From assembly GCA_024220505.1 (NCBI GenBank), contig JAKZZE010000011.1:1302001-1366000 (forward strand): DNA of 64,000 nt. The letters run 5' to 3'. Positions 1 to 11,251 of the stretch are shown here, in pieces (positions within the stretch are counted from its first letter, which is position 1; every line of letters starts with the position of its first letter). This DNA is from Rhizopus arrhizus (taxonomy: Eukaryota > Mucoromycota > Mucoromycetes > Mucorales > Rhizopodaceae). The notes below the pieces were generated by a model. That model saw nothing but the letters and a program-made list of their open reading frames with translations. It was not told the origin of the DNA and made no database searches. A program made the translations under genes and the position numbers.

Positions 1-2328
1 GCCTAGCTATATCAAGCACAGGTATCACAATATCTACCACTTCTCGAGGCTTATAGAATTCAGACCATTTCAAACAAGCTTCAAGTATAAGCTGATTTAC
101 TTTCCAGCAGCTATCCCAAAATACACGAAACTGCCCACTCTCATCTTCCTCTGTTCCTTTCCCTAAGAGGCTTTCCAGGTATCCTTTAGATGTCAGCGAT
201 TCTATATACAATTTTAAGACCAATGTAAAGCTTGGGAGAGATCTAAATATGTCTATATTGCTGGTCAACAAGGCCATATACTCTTGAATGATGAAGTTGA
301 TGGCTTCAGTGACTTTTGAGGGGTTTAACATAAAAAATTCGTAAAAAGGATCTACGCTATAACTTTTGTTGGGTACAAAATGGATAGTTCGATCCCGAAG
401 TTCTGGATACTGTGAGCACCAGAGATGAAGGATAGGTTTAATCATTTCAGTGTCAGTTATCATCTTCTTTTTTGTATTCCAATCCATGTGTTGTACTTTT
501 GGTAGCAGTTGGATGACAAAGGAGCGAACATCAGATAATTTGCGAGTTACATAGGCAACTTCTGTTGGAAATGGGCTCTTTTGTGCTTGCTTTTCGAGGT
601 CTGGCAAATCGACAGTTGCTATATTTGCATACGCTTTCAAAAAAACATTAATGAATAAAGTCGATGGTGGTGACTCTTCGAAATTGGTAGTCAAAGCATT
701 CCAAATATTATCATAATGCGTGTTTTTAGCCAAAGAACCAACATTTTCTCCTTCCTCTATTATGGACGGAAAAACATGGCGGAAGGCATTCATCACAGAA
801 GTAGTGTACTTGTCTGCCAAGTCGCCCAACAGATTAACAGCAACGTTTGGCATATTCTGAACAATGGCTGGTAAGGTAGAAGCATCAATTTTAGCAAATG
901 AGATAATCTGTGGTATATATTGATCCAATTTGGGTAAGTTGTCATCTAGCAAGCATTGATCAACAATTTGTAAACCTAATTCTGCACAATACGCCCGGCT
1001 CATCACGCCCCATATCTCCATTTGAAAATAACCAAAAGTTGTATCTAGCATCCTCTCTGTCATCTGTGCCTCGACAGAGGATCGCCGCAAAGATGACCAG
1101 TAAGGATACATCCACTCAAGGATACTTTTGATTTTGGCCATTAGTTTATCCTCTGGATATCGCGTACCGTCCTTTTGTAAAATCTTGCCAATATTTCCAT
1201 CTCGCGCAATCTTCATTACTGACTGAAAGGCAGCATGCTCACAGATTTGTTTAATGATATTACAATAAAGCGTAGCATCGGTCTCAATGGTGCCCCAGAA
1301 TCTGGATTGGAGTTTCAGTAGCATGGCGGTCATTGCCTTTAGAATGTCCACCAGTCTTTCAGAAGAAGATGTAAGTTGAGTCTGGATTATTACTGGCATA
1401 GAGATTCTAGCGTCCAGAAGACATTGATGTAGTCTATCAGAGGACATGGCAGTTGCGGCCAGTCGCAGTGTCTTCCAGAATTCACCCTTATCCTGTGTGA
1501 CCTCAAACGGACAGTAATCAGTAGAGTGGGTTGGAGTAGTAAGTGACTGCAGCATGGCAATCACAAGTCCTGCAATCTGCGGAAAGTCTGTGTCTGGTAG
1601 CTTATAATCGTCCGTACCTATGAACTTCTCTAGCAGTTTTCTTGCCCAGAATCGCACCACACGGTGATGATGTAAGTTCAATTGAAAGACATGTACGGCC
1701 GTGTCGGTGTCTAATGTAGGGAAAAGTCCTGATCGGTGGATCTGATCAAACATCTTGCAAAACAGTTGATCGCATTCAGTATCTTTTAAAAATGCTGGGG
1801 AATAAACAATTTCGATTAAAGCGCATATTACTTGATCCGTCATGCTGAACTTCGATTCAAGTTGTTTTAAAGTATATTTAATTCTCGTTAGATCAAATCG
1901 ATTTAAAATCTGAAAAAAACCGATCGACTGTGGATCCAGGAAATAGACTTTCATATCTAACAAGAAATAAAAATCAATACTCTCCTTTCTCTTTTAATTT
2001 CAGTAAATAAAAACCTTTTTCTGACAAGCATTTTTGAGATTTGGTATGCCTTTGCGCAGTAACTGCAAGACTTGAGTTGCTGATTCAATTTATGTTTATA
2101 TTGGACGATCGGCTGGTGATCAGGTAATGAGAATAGCCAGAGAGATTCACAAGCTATAGGTAGCATAGCTTCACTGCACCACCAATGGTTTACTGTGTTG
2201 GATAAGAAGTATTCTAAAACTTCGTTGAAAAAATTGGTTTCTAAGTCAACATCCTCTCTATGTTGGATTCTTTTTTCAAATAAATTAGTCAAATGTTGAA
2301 AACGTGGGTTGTCCGCTCTGTTATTCAT
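1..2328 (-). CDS. SEN1: SEN1-type helicase, N-terminal part (runs off left edge)
   Basis: The ATG at 2328 opens a frame whose first ~100 residues contain a short WWCSEAMLPIA block and a SCSYCAKAYQ block, typical of the helical Sen1 N-terminal domain. After a short intron (about 1957-2008) the frame beginning KVYFLDPQSIGFF stays open to position 1 and ends in Sen1_N-like sequence (FWDSCWKVNQLILEACLKW). In yeasts Sen1 is a nuclear RNA/DNA helicase for transcription termination and R-loop removal; the N-terminal domain is an all-helical scaffold. The helicase motifs would lie beyond the left edge, so the call rests on the N-terminal domain only. The visible GT...TTAG pair does not keep phase by itself, so the exon 1/2 junction is unresolved. 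The next gene, TFIIF alpha, lies on the same strand. Confidence 0.8.
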
Positions 2329-2586
2329 GGAAATGCTGATGAATTAAGTAACAAAGCTTGCTTGCTTTTTTTTAAGGGATGTCAAAAAATACCAAAAAAA
2401 GAAAGAGGACAATGACATAAAAATACACCAAGCTCAGAAAAAATAGCAGTGACTTTACTGCACATCGCATGAAGCTTTTTTATTTTTTTTATTTTACACA
2501 TCAATGGTCTTTTTTTACAAGGCTTTTCTCTGCTTTTTTTTTTTTTTTTTTTTTTTTAATATAAATAAATGTACTAATCTGATTAT

Positions 2587-4778
2587 TTAGTTATGACCTT
2601 TCTGAAGCTCAGGCTTTAATTCGAGCATATGCGTATTAGGATCATCACTAGCACTGTGTCTAGCAACCTTTTTTAGCAGGGCCGTCACTATTTCTCTGTT
2701 GCGAGGATTTTTCTTTATACGTTTACGGAAGCTCATAAGGAATTCCTTGGTGGTCATTCTTCTGCCACGCAAGGTCTCAATCACTTCTTGTTCCGTAATA
2801 AGGTCATCATCTGCAGGGGTTGAGGACTTTCTCTGCTTCTGATCTGGAGCACCGGCAGATGGGATATCTTCTAGCTTTCGCTTCCTATTCTGGTCTACAG
2901 CAATAGGCGAAGCAGCGCGGTGAGGTGGGGAATGACTATTTTGACGAGGTGTTGGAGATGTAGGTTTATATGTGGGAGATACAGGGTTAGGTGAGCCTTC
3001 TTTCTTTTTGTTAGCAAACAGAGGTGATTCGGGTCGGCCTATAGGTCTAGGGATATTTTCTTTTTTAACTTTAGCAGCATGTGCCTTCTTGGGCATAAAG
3101 AGTTTGGAAGATGTATTAGCAGCACTTGATTTTTTCTTGGGTAGCGTAGGCGTACTCTTATTTTTACTCTCTTCATCTGATTTCTTTTCTTCGTCATCAG
3201 AGGCTACTTCATCAGCGCTTGAAGCATACGGATCTTCGTCATCGTCACTTTCATAAGCACGATTCTTTTCGAGATCACGTACCAACTTGCGCATTTGCTA
3301 ACCATATTTATAGTATTTAAAGATGGTTTTATATAAAAGAAATCTGATCTCCTTACCTTTCCTTCTGAAGATAATTTGATTTCATTTTCAAGATCCTCAA
3401 GATCATAATCATCCCCTCCGTTCATCTTAAAACCTTTTATTTCTTTTTTGACACGTTCCTATAAAAAATTAGGTGAATTATTTATACTAATCTATCTTTT
3501 GTATCTTTCTTTTTTTCATACTTTGCTATCTTTTACTTCATCATCTTCTGCTTCATGATCCCCAGTTCCTTCTTCATCATCTTGGAAATCATCATCAAAG
3601 TCCAAGTCATCAATGTCAGAATCCTATTTTTTATAAAACAGAAGTTTAGAACACAATCTGATTTTCTATCCTCATTTTTGTTTTCTTACATGCTTAGTAG
3701 GTGCCTCATCGTCAGATTTATTCCCACTATTAATATATTAAAAGCATGCTTTTTAACTATCAATCTTGTTTCTTTTTTTTTTACCTCTTTTCTCCATTAT
3801 CAACAACTTTGAATTTGTGGCGAGGTGCAGCATCTTCTACATTACTTTCTTGTTCACGACGATTCAACATCATCCATCGTTGGCTTTCTTGTTTTTGTTG
3901 CTTTTTTAACTAGTTTAAAAAAGTGTCTGTTAAAAGCATTCCTTTTGTAATACCATGTAAACAATTTTCTTACTTGTTCTTCAGCTTCTTCTATAGATAA
4001 CGTCTTAAAATTACGCTTAGGTTGAAACTTGTACCAACGGTCAACTGGAACTACTTTAAATCCATTTTCCTAATTATCTCTACGTTAAATGAATGGATGA
4101 TCTAATGTAGAAATGTCTTACGGCCAAAACAAAGAGCATATAGTCAGATCTTTGTCCACCTTCAAGAGTACCCGTATAATTATTTTGCCCTTCAATATCT
4201 TCCAATATCCAAGGTCTTTGTTCTTGTTCTTTCAACTCTCTTGTGTCTTCCTTTGCTAAGTAGATTTGCTTTGTTCTCTTTTTAAATAACATTTGTTTAT
4301 TACGAGTAGCGCCTCCCATGGGAGCAATCAAAGAGGTATCAGCACCTGTCTTGGGCCCATGGGTAGGTGGTGGCTGAACTTCAGTGAGCCCAGTGGCCGC
4401 ATTCTTTAACTGAGCAGGTGGCTTACCGCCATTTTGCTGCTGCTGTTGTTGTTGCTGTTGTAATTGCTGAATATATTGTCTATAAGGGATTCGATCAGGT
4501 TCTTTACGATGTAATTTGACAGGTGGTGTAAACGCTTTAAAATCTACTTTTTTGTTGGTTTTAAAATCCATCAAATGATGTTGGCCATGCTTTGCACTAG
4601 AGACTAATTGAAATTCGTCAAATGCTGGCTCTGACTGAAAGGATTGCGTTTGTTGAAATTGTGGATTCTGCATCATTCTTTGCTGTGGAGGCATAGGTCG
4701 TCCATTCATAAGACGAGGTCTAGGAGTCGCAGTACGTGCTCTGCTTTTGTCATATTTAGATGTATTATAGATGGACAT
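2587..4778 (-). CDS. TFG1: TFIIF alpha subunit (RAP74/Tfg1)
   Basis: Seven exons join in phase: 4778-4122, 4069-3974, 3909-3785, 3726-3690, 3623-3522, 3458-3357 and 3297-2587, giving about 609 aa. The RAP74 N-terminal dimerisation domain is clear from RPWILEDIEGQNNYTG through GGQRSDYMLF to VPVDRWYKF (about residues 200-250). A poly-Gln run lies near residues 105-118. The middle is acidic and Lys/Ser-rich, as in the family. The C terminus (LITEQEVIETL to MLELKPEL) is the RAP74 winged helix that binds the FCP1 phosphatase. TFIIF binds RNA polymerase II in the nucleus and works in initiation and start-site choice. I chose the ATG at 4778 (MSIYNTSKY); the upstream in-frame Met at 4862 would add a hydrophobic stretch not expected here. 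Confidence 0.93.
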
Positions 4779-5612
4779 TTTTTTTATTGTAAGGGAAAAA
4801 GGAAAAAGAATAAAAAAAGGAAAAATAATTTTTTTATTTAAAAAACTCGATGACGTATCCAAGGTTGAAATAGCACGTCCTTATTTCAAATCTTAAATTT
4901 TGCTCCTCACAACATTGTAAAAAGCATAGTTGCGAGTATGTTTATTAGAATACATGTAATTTACTAGGATCATTTTTGTTAATTACTGCATTTTTACTTT
5001 TGTTTTCCATAACTGCCAATTAAACTTTAGATTTTCTTATTTGCTTGATTTCATATTGACTTGCCAACTTTACTATTTGTATTTGTTAGACATTTATCGC
5101 AAAGCTTTTATATAAAGACTAACATTTGATAGTCTCAAAGTAAAGATGAAAATCAATTTCAAATATAGGCGAATAGCTATTTATGAACAATATCTACTTC
5201 CCCTTTAAAGACTTAAACAGTATTATGTTTTTTTATGGCTAATAACTTTAATGGTTATTAAAACTCATCGAAGAGTATAAGGATTAAGAGCGATGCAAGT
5301 ATATGAAGCAGCAGCTTGCCACGAAAATACAAGAGATATTAACATAGAGGATTATAAGCTGATAGTATGTTTTCTCTATCTAGCATTTTTCTACAAATTC
5401 TTTTGATCTGGAATTTTCGTATTTATTTTGTAAGCTCAAGCGATGGCAAACAGTATGAAATATAAATTTTCGCATAGTCTTTACTTATTGTTTTCCTCTT
5501 TCTTTCATAGCTTTAAAAGATCACTTGTGTACTTTTTTTATTTGTATCAATAAAGCAAGAGCTTACTTTCAAATCTTACCTTACAAATTTTATTTTTGAA
5601 CATTAATAAAGT
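4779..5612. other. AT-rich intergenic region
   Basis: No ORF or splice-linked coding signal was seen. It separates the TFIIF gene from the inverted-repeat element and probably contains the TFIIF promoter near 4779-4900. Confidence 0.5.
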
Positions 5613-5820
5613 TACAATGCTTCCACTCTCAATTGGTCGGATTTTGGAAGCTTGTTTGGACAGACTTTTGAGAACCAGTTGACGACTTTCTGGATTGAAT
5701 TGATCAGGATCAAAACTTAATGGTAGACTCCGAAATGATTTTTTATCACAAAGATAGAAGAGAAGACACCTTTGATGACAAACAAAACAAAGTGAGCCAC
5801 TATGAGACTCCTTTATTCCC

Positions 5821-5823
<3 letters not shown>

Positions 5824-5864
<41 letters not shown>
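5824..5864 (+). repeat. Poly-A tract (41 bp) in left arm
   Basis: Uninterrupted run of 41 A. The equivalent site in the right arm (about 9763-9780) has only about 18 T, so the run changed length after the arms separated. Confidence 0.95.
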
Positions 5865-5866
<2 letters not shown>

Positions 5867-6048
5867 TAGGAAGACGTCAAAAAGGATAATTATTTTGAGT
5901 CGTAGTTAGGCGAGGAATCTGGTGTTAATGTGGTTGGAGTGAGCCCCCAACAAAAGAAACTGAATATAACATATACACAGGCAAGGATCGACATGTATTT
6001 TTTTCTTAAAACAGAAAAGTATGACCATAAGCACAAAGTAATTATACA

Positions 6049-6345
6049 GTGGTCGTAACCGTGGTCATCACCGTGGTCATCACCGTGGTCATCACCGTGG
6101 TCATCACCGTGGTCGTAACCGTGGTCGTAACCGTGGTCATCACCGTGGTCATCACCGTGGTCATCACCGTGGTCATCACCGTGGTCATCACCGTGGTCAT
6201 CACCGTGGTCATCACCGTGGTCATCACCGTGGTCATCACCGTGGTCATCACCGTGGTCATCACCGTGGTCATCACCGTGGTCATCACCGTGGTCGTAACC
6301 GTGGTCGTAACCGTGGTCAATACCATGGTCATCACCGTGGTCATT
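6049..6345. repeat. 12-bp minisatellite, left array
   Basis: About 25 tandem 12-bp units, mainly gtggtcatcacc with variants gtggtcgtaacc and gtggtcaatacc. It is the reverse complement of the right-array unit. Long ORFs exist in several frames only because a 12-bp unit without a stop stays open; I do not call these genes. Confidence 0.95.
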
Positions 6346-6422
6346 ATCGTGGTTATATAGTGGTTACACGGTAGTTATGACTGTTTTTGTTGTTGCCAAA
6401 ACGAAAATTTACGAGCATTTTC

Positions 6423-6640
6423 ATGCTTTTTCATTTTCATAAAAAGATCATGGTTTTCATCAGTCGCAACCACGCACTCTGCATATATTACCAACTTAAG
6501 TTCAACCAAGAAAACGTTACCAAAGCTCTAGAAAAGTTTCAGCCATTATGCGATGAATATGAAGTGTGCTACTTGAATGATCCTACAGTTCCTGTACTTG
6601 CATCCAAAGCGCAAATTTCAAACCGTTTGCTTTCTCTTCA
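6423..6640 (+). pseudogene. Truncated N-terminal copy of the element ORF (left arm)
   Basis: From the ATG at 6423 or 6450 the product starts MVFISRNHALCIYYQLKFNQ and continues to NDPTVPVL, nearly matching the start of the minus-strand ORF in the right arm (a few substitutions such as Thr for Ile and Tyr for His). Homology then stops and the reading diverges. No further exon of this protein follows on the plus strand, so only about 65 codons remain. It lies just downstream of the left minisatellite, mirroring the right copy. Confidence 0.75.
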
Positions 6641-7096
6641 AACGTACAACTCTTGTGAAAGTGTATGTAGCAATACCCACAAGAACATAACAAGCACTCT
6701 AACACAAAGGGCTTAAGTCAAGCTATTCGATGCTTGCAATTCTCATTCATTTTTGACATTTTTGCCCTTTATTTCCGTTGAAATAAAAATTATTATGTCG
6801 TATTTGACATAATCATAATACACTGTACTTTCCGACCTGATATTCTTACTATCTCTTGTAGTTTTCAGTTTTGATTGTATCACATATCCATCCAATCTAC
6901 TACTTACTATGAGCTCTCTCTCTCTCTCTGATTTTTACTCTAATAAACGAGAACAAGAGACTCACTTTTTTTTTCTTTATATACTCATTCATTGTATCGT
7001 TAAATCTCACAGATCAGATTACATTGTGAGTAAAGAAAAAATGCAGTTTATAGTATTATAAAAAAGAATTCAAAGATTCAAGAGGGTATCGTTTAT
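6641..7096. other. Unique centre of the element, non-coding part
   Basis: No gene seen. It contains a CT microsatellite around 6909-6928 and is AT-rich. Confidence 0.5.
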
Positions 7097-8390
7097 TTAC
7101 AATGATCTTTGGACAGACCTCTTTCTGCAATCGAATTTGCTTATGACGTCTTCATCAAGCAGTAAATTTTCTCTATTGAAAATCTCCATCTCAGGTTTGA
7201 CAGGAAGTCTGTCAACTACGATCTTCTCAACACTCTCGTATTCTCTAAAATATAGATTGATGAGATATTGCCTAATCTGATGCTTATAGACTGTTTACCT
7301 TAAGAACTCCTTCAAGTCCTCGACGTTTGTTGACAGACCGGCGTAGTCTAAGGTAACCAGAATTACTTTGGACTCAGAAACTTTGAAGAACTCCAACATA
7401 TCTAAAAAGCAGGACATCATATTAATTCAACTCATCTTTAACATGCATGTGTATTACCTTTGGTGGAGCCATCTGCTCCTTCGAAGCCTACTTGGCCAGC
7501 ATCTCGTTTGTGCAAAGGATCGTTGGCTGATGAGCATTCTGAAACGAAAACTTTTTGTATCAAAGATCGACTCTTCAACTTGTCAATCATTGTTCTCAAT
7601 AACCTCGCTCTCTTTTCTGTGTCTTTCTCTCCTGGTGATTTTCGGGCATACCCGATAATCTTAAAGCCATTTTTTTTTGTTCTTGAATGAATTCTTTGAA
7701 CTTATTGTCATATTGGACGATGTTTTGCAAGACATTGTCTACAAATTAACTGTCAGTAAGGATGTCGGAACAGACCACTTTTACGTTACCTTGGTATTTG
7801 TTATCTAGTACATAGAGGTTCCAATATCTCACATATGAGCCATTAATGTTTTTGATTCTTTTGTGTACGGATTTGTTTGATGACAAAAACTTTAGATCGT
7901 TCTTTCCGCAGAAAGAGCTAAAGCTGTTGAGTGTTTTATTATTGAAGTATGTTGAATACTTCAATATTTCTGCGAAAATGTCTGATAATGACATTGCTTT
8001 CAAGGTGTAAGCTTCACTGATGAGACCAGGTTCAACAGAATATATTTCGTTCATAAACTTCAAGACTTGAGCTTTCGTTTCTAAATATTGTACTGTAAAT
8101 TAGTGAAATCATCAAAATTGAAGACTGAAAATCATACCTAGCTTTGCTATAGTGTTGCTCAAACTTATTTCTCCTGATGTTTCTTCAGTCAAGTACTCCT
8201 TAAATACAAAAGAGTTTCCGTACAGCCTGGGTTTCAGTACAAGCACAGGAACTGTTGGATCATTCAAGTAGCACACTTCGTGTTCATCGCATAATGGCTG
8301 AAACTTTTCTAGAGCTTTGATAACGTTTTCTTGGTTGAACTTAAGTTGGTAATATATGCAGAGTGCGTGGTTGCGACTGATGAAAACCAT
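7097..8390 (-). pseudogene. Element ORF, decayed; weak resemblance to a serine-recombinase core
   Basis: Minus-strand coding sequence starts at 8390 (MVFISRNHALC) or in-frame at about 8419. The first intron (8137-8081) joins ...SNTIAKL to ETKAQVLKFMNEIYSV. The frame then meets an in-frame TAA at 7748-7746 and a one-base slip in an A9 run near 7670. Beyond both it reads NGFKIIGYARKSPGEKDTEK, then after an intron DMLEFFKVSESKVILVTLDY, AGLSTNVEDLKEFL and, after another intron, to a stop at 7097. The order GYARxS, then VILVTLDxxxLSTNVxDL, resembles the layout of a resolvase-type catalytic core, with Ser in the R-x-S position, but the arginines expected after the LD are Tyr and Leu. I believe related unnamed proteins occur in other Mucorales; function unknown. 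The two lesions suggest the copy is dead. Confidence 0.6.
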
Positions 8391-10034
8391 GATCTTTTTA
8401 TGAAAATGAAAAAGCATGAAAATGCTCGTAAATTTTCGTTTTGACAACAACAAAACAGTCATAACCACCGTGTAACCACTATATAACCACGATAATGACT
8501 ACGGTGATGACCATCGTGTAACCACTATACAGCCACTATGTAACCATTGTGTAACCACGGTGATGACCACGGTGATGACCACGGTTACGACCACGGTTAC
8601 GACCACGGTTACGACCACAGTTACGACCACGGTGATGACCACGGTGATGACCACAGTTACGACCACGGTGATGGCCACGGTTACGACCACGGTGATGACC
8701 ACGGTGATGACCACAGTTACGACCACGGTGATGACCACGGTGATGACCACAGTTACGACCACGGTGATGGCCACGGTTACGACCACGGTGATGACCACGG
8801 TGATGACCACAGTTACGACCACGGTGATGACCACGGTGATGACCACGGTTACGACCACAGTTACGACCATAGTGTTGACCATGGTATTGACCACGGTGAT
8901 GACCACGGTTACGACCACAGTTACGACCACAGTTACGACCATAGTGTTGACCATGGTATTGACCACGGTGATGACCACGGTGATGACCACAGTTACGACC
9001 ACGGTGATGACCACGGTTACGACCACGGTGATGACCACGGTTACGACCACGGTTACGACCACAGTTACGACCACGGTGATGACCACGGTGATGACCACGG
9101 TGATGACCACGGTGATGACCACGGTGATGACCACGGTGATGACCACGGTGATGACCACGGTGATGACCACGGTGATGACCACGGTGATGACCACGGTGAT
9201 GACCACGGTGATGACCACAGTTACGACCACAGTTACGACCATAGTGTTGACCATGGTATTGACCACGGTGATGACCACGGTGATGACCACAGTTACGACC
9301 ACGGTGATGACCACGGTGATGACCACGGTTACGACCACGGTTACGACCACGGTGATGACCATGGTATTGACCACGGTGATGACCACGGTGATGACCACGG
9401 TGATGACCACGGTTACGACCACGGTTACGATCACAGTTACGACCACGGTGATGACCACGGTGATGACCACGGTGATGACCACGGTTACGACCACAGTTAC
9501 GACCACAGTTACGACCATAGTGTTGACCATGGTATTGACCACGGTGATGACCACGGTGATGACCACGGTTACGACCACTGTATAATTACTTTGTGCTTAT
9601 GGTCATACTTTTCTGTTTTAAGAAAAAAATACATGTCGATCCTTGCCTGTGTATATGTTATATTCAGTTTCTTTTGTTGGGGGCTCACTCCAACCACATT
9701 AACACCAGATTCCTCGCCTAACTACGACTCAAAATAATTATCCTTTTTGACGTCTTCCTAAGTTTTTTTTTTTTTTTTTTAAGGGGAATAAAGGAGTCTC
9801 ATACTGGCTCACTTTGTTTTGTTTGTCATCAAAGGTGTCTTCTCTTCTATCTTTGTGATAAAAAATCATTTCGGAGTCTACCATTAAGTTTTGATCCTGA
9901 TCAATTCAATCCAGAAAGTCGTCAACTGGTTCTCAAAAGTCTGCCCAAACAAGCTTCCAAAATCCGACCAATTGAGTTCAAAAAGCAGACCAAACTTTTC
10001 AGCAAAGCGACCAATTGAGAGTGGAAGCATTGTA
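8225..10034 (-). repeat. Right arm of the large inverted repeat
   Basis: Mirror image of 5613-6600 with a roughly fourfold longer minisatellite. It retains the 43-bp segment missing on the left, and has a shorter homopolymer. Confidence 0.85.
8548..9580. repeat. 12-bp minisatellite, right array
   Basis: About 86 tandem units of 12 bp: gaccacggtgat is commonest, with gaccacggttac, gaccacagttac, gaccatagtgtt and gaccatggtatt. In one plus-strand frame the units read DHGD, DHGY, DHSY, DHSV and DHGI; the minus strand reads Val/Ile/Thr. Variants are not random: the ordered block DHSY-DHSV-DHGI-DHGD recurs near 8857, 8929, 9217 and 9505, so larger blocks were duplicated, and a pure DHGD run occupies about 9070-9216. 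Confidence 0.95.
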
Positions 10035-11251
10035 CTATTAAACTCCCATGTGCCTTATCCTTTTTGAACTAGACTACCTACATCACGGTGAACTTCCTCC
10101 TGAAACTCCCCCTCTTGGTACCAAACTGATAACTTGGTTATACAACTCTTACTCTAGTATTTTGTGATATAGCTTTCCCCTTCATCTTCCTTTCTTTCTC
10201 TTTTTTACCCTTTTGACCATCAAAAGGTTTTTTCGTACAATTTTCAACTTTCTAGACCTGACCCGGGCAATTCAATACGCAAGTATTATGTGCTCATTTG
10301 GGTTGTTTTATAAATTTATTTATAAATAAAAATTCATTAATCGTACTATTAAACCCCACGTCTATATAAAAAGTCAATTGTAAAAATACAGTGAATACAA
10401 GTAGTAAAAATTGAGCTAGTTGTACTACGATTCTGCTGTACCCTAACAATTATTGCTTTTGATCTTGATTGGTAAATTTTTTTAACTTGCTGTAATAATA
10501 GTGCAAGTCAATTATGATTTTATATTCATCAATTGTTATTGGTATATTTTTGATCAATGTCATGTCAGGTTACATTTGTATGAAAAGAATAGAAGATGGA
10601 TACAAGCATATTATTCACAGTGTATCAGCGAAAAGTTTGACTGATTGAATGTCCTTGTAAAATTTATTAATAGATATGCTATTCAAATCACTGTAGTTCT
10701 CTTATTTATACCCGTTAATCCAAAAAAAGTCTCATTATTTCTCTTTCATCGTTTCGAACCAATATAGCAAGTATAGATTTTTTTCTGAAACAACTGCAAG
10801 TGTAATATTATATATCAAAGTAACCTCTCTTGCTTTCATATAAACAAAGACATCAATATCAATGCACAGTTACATATACCAATATACGAATAAACATCAA
10901 TATTGTGCTATTGATGATTGAACGACATGATATAAAAATGAATCTCAGTAGATTGACAAGCATTGCAGTGCATTGCTTGCAAAAATGCCATGTAGTTTGT
11001 GAAGGACAGTTTTTTCGGCTTTGATTTAACAAATTCCCTCCTTTTTTGGTAATTGTTTTTCTTCTTTTTCACCCGAGAAAACAAACATTATGTTTTGATA
11101 GAGAAAGATAAAAATAAAGTATAGTTTATTTAAAGAATAAAGAAAAGGGTATCTATTAAAGATTAGTACTTTTTTATTTTGTATTAAAACATCACATACA
11201 GAATGATATAACAACAATAATAAGCCTGTATTATTAACCCCGTTCTTATTT
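10035..11251. other. AT-rich intergenic region
   Basis: No gene recognised. A short motif just outside the element (tgtactattaaactcccat at 10031) recurs slightly altered at 10343 (cgtactattaaaccccac); it may mark the edge of older repeat debris. Confidence 0.4.

Larger units (their letters stand above)
5613..6600 (+). repeat. Left arm of the large inverted repeat
   Basis: It matches the reverse complement of about 8225-10034. Order from the outside: terminal sequence, 41-bp poly-A, about 180 bp of shared unique sequence, short minisatellite, then the ORF start. Homology fades near 6595, after the codons for NDPTVPVL. Confidence 0.85.
5613..10034. mobile_element. Inverted-repeat element with minisatellite arms and a decayed ORF
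   Basis: The left end (tacaatgcttccactctcaa from 5613) is the reverse complement of the right end (to 10034). Homology continues inward on both sides: a shared leader, a poly-A/T run, sequence containing gacgtcttcctaag (read outward), a 12-bp minisatellite, and the first ~70 codons of one ORF. The left arm is about 1 kb and the right about 1.8 kb; most of the difference is minisatellite length. The left arm lacks 43 bp found in the right arm, exactly between two copies of ctcaattggtcg, so a slippage or recombination deletion. The unique centre carries the rest of the ORF on the minus strand. No convincing target-site duplication flanks it (attaataaagt left, ctattaaactc right). It could be a long-TIR DNA transposon, or two nested copies of one element in opposite orientation with the left copy truncated. 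Confidence 0.7.

Noticed and set aside
4779..4862. N-terminal extension of TFIIF alpha from the Met at 4862
   Set aside because: It would add a hydrophobic, Phe/Ile-rich stretch across an A/T-rich leader; MSIYNTSKY fits a nuclear factor better.
5603..5612. Target-site duplication of the inverted element
   Set aside because: The left flank (attaataaagt) and right flank (ctattaaactc) share only attaa at different offsets.
6042..6360. ORFs of about 100 codons on both strands (MTTV repeats, VVIT repeats)
   Set aside because: They are the minisatellite read in different frames. A 12-bp repeat without a stop stays open by default.
8548..9580. Tandem array as a CRISPR
   Set aside because: Units are contiguous 12-mers without unique spacers, and the genome is eukaryotic.
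8499..9585. ORFs of 341-396 codons across the right array as protein genes
   Set aside because: Same reason as the left array. No spliced or unique coding sequence supports them; kept only as a finding.
10830..11217. Short ORFs on both strands
   Set aside because: AT-rich, no domain, no splice links; typical of chance.
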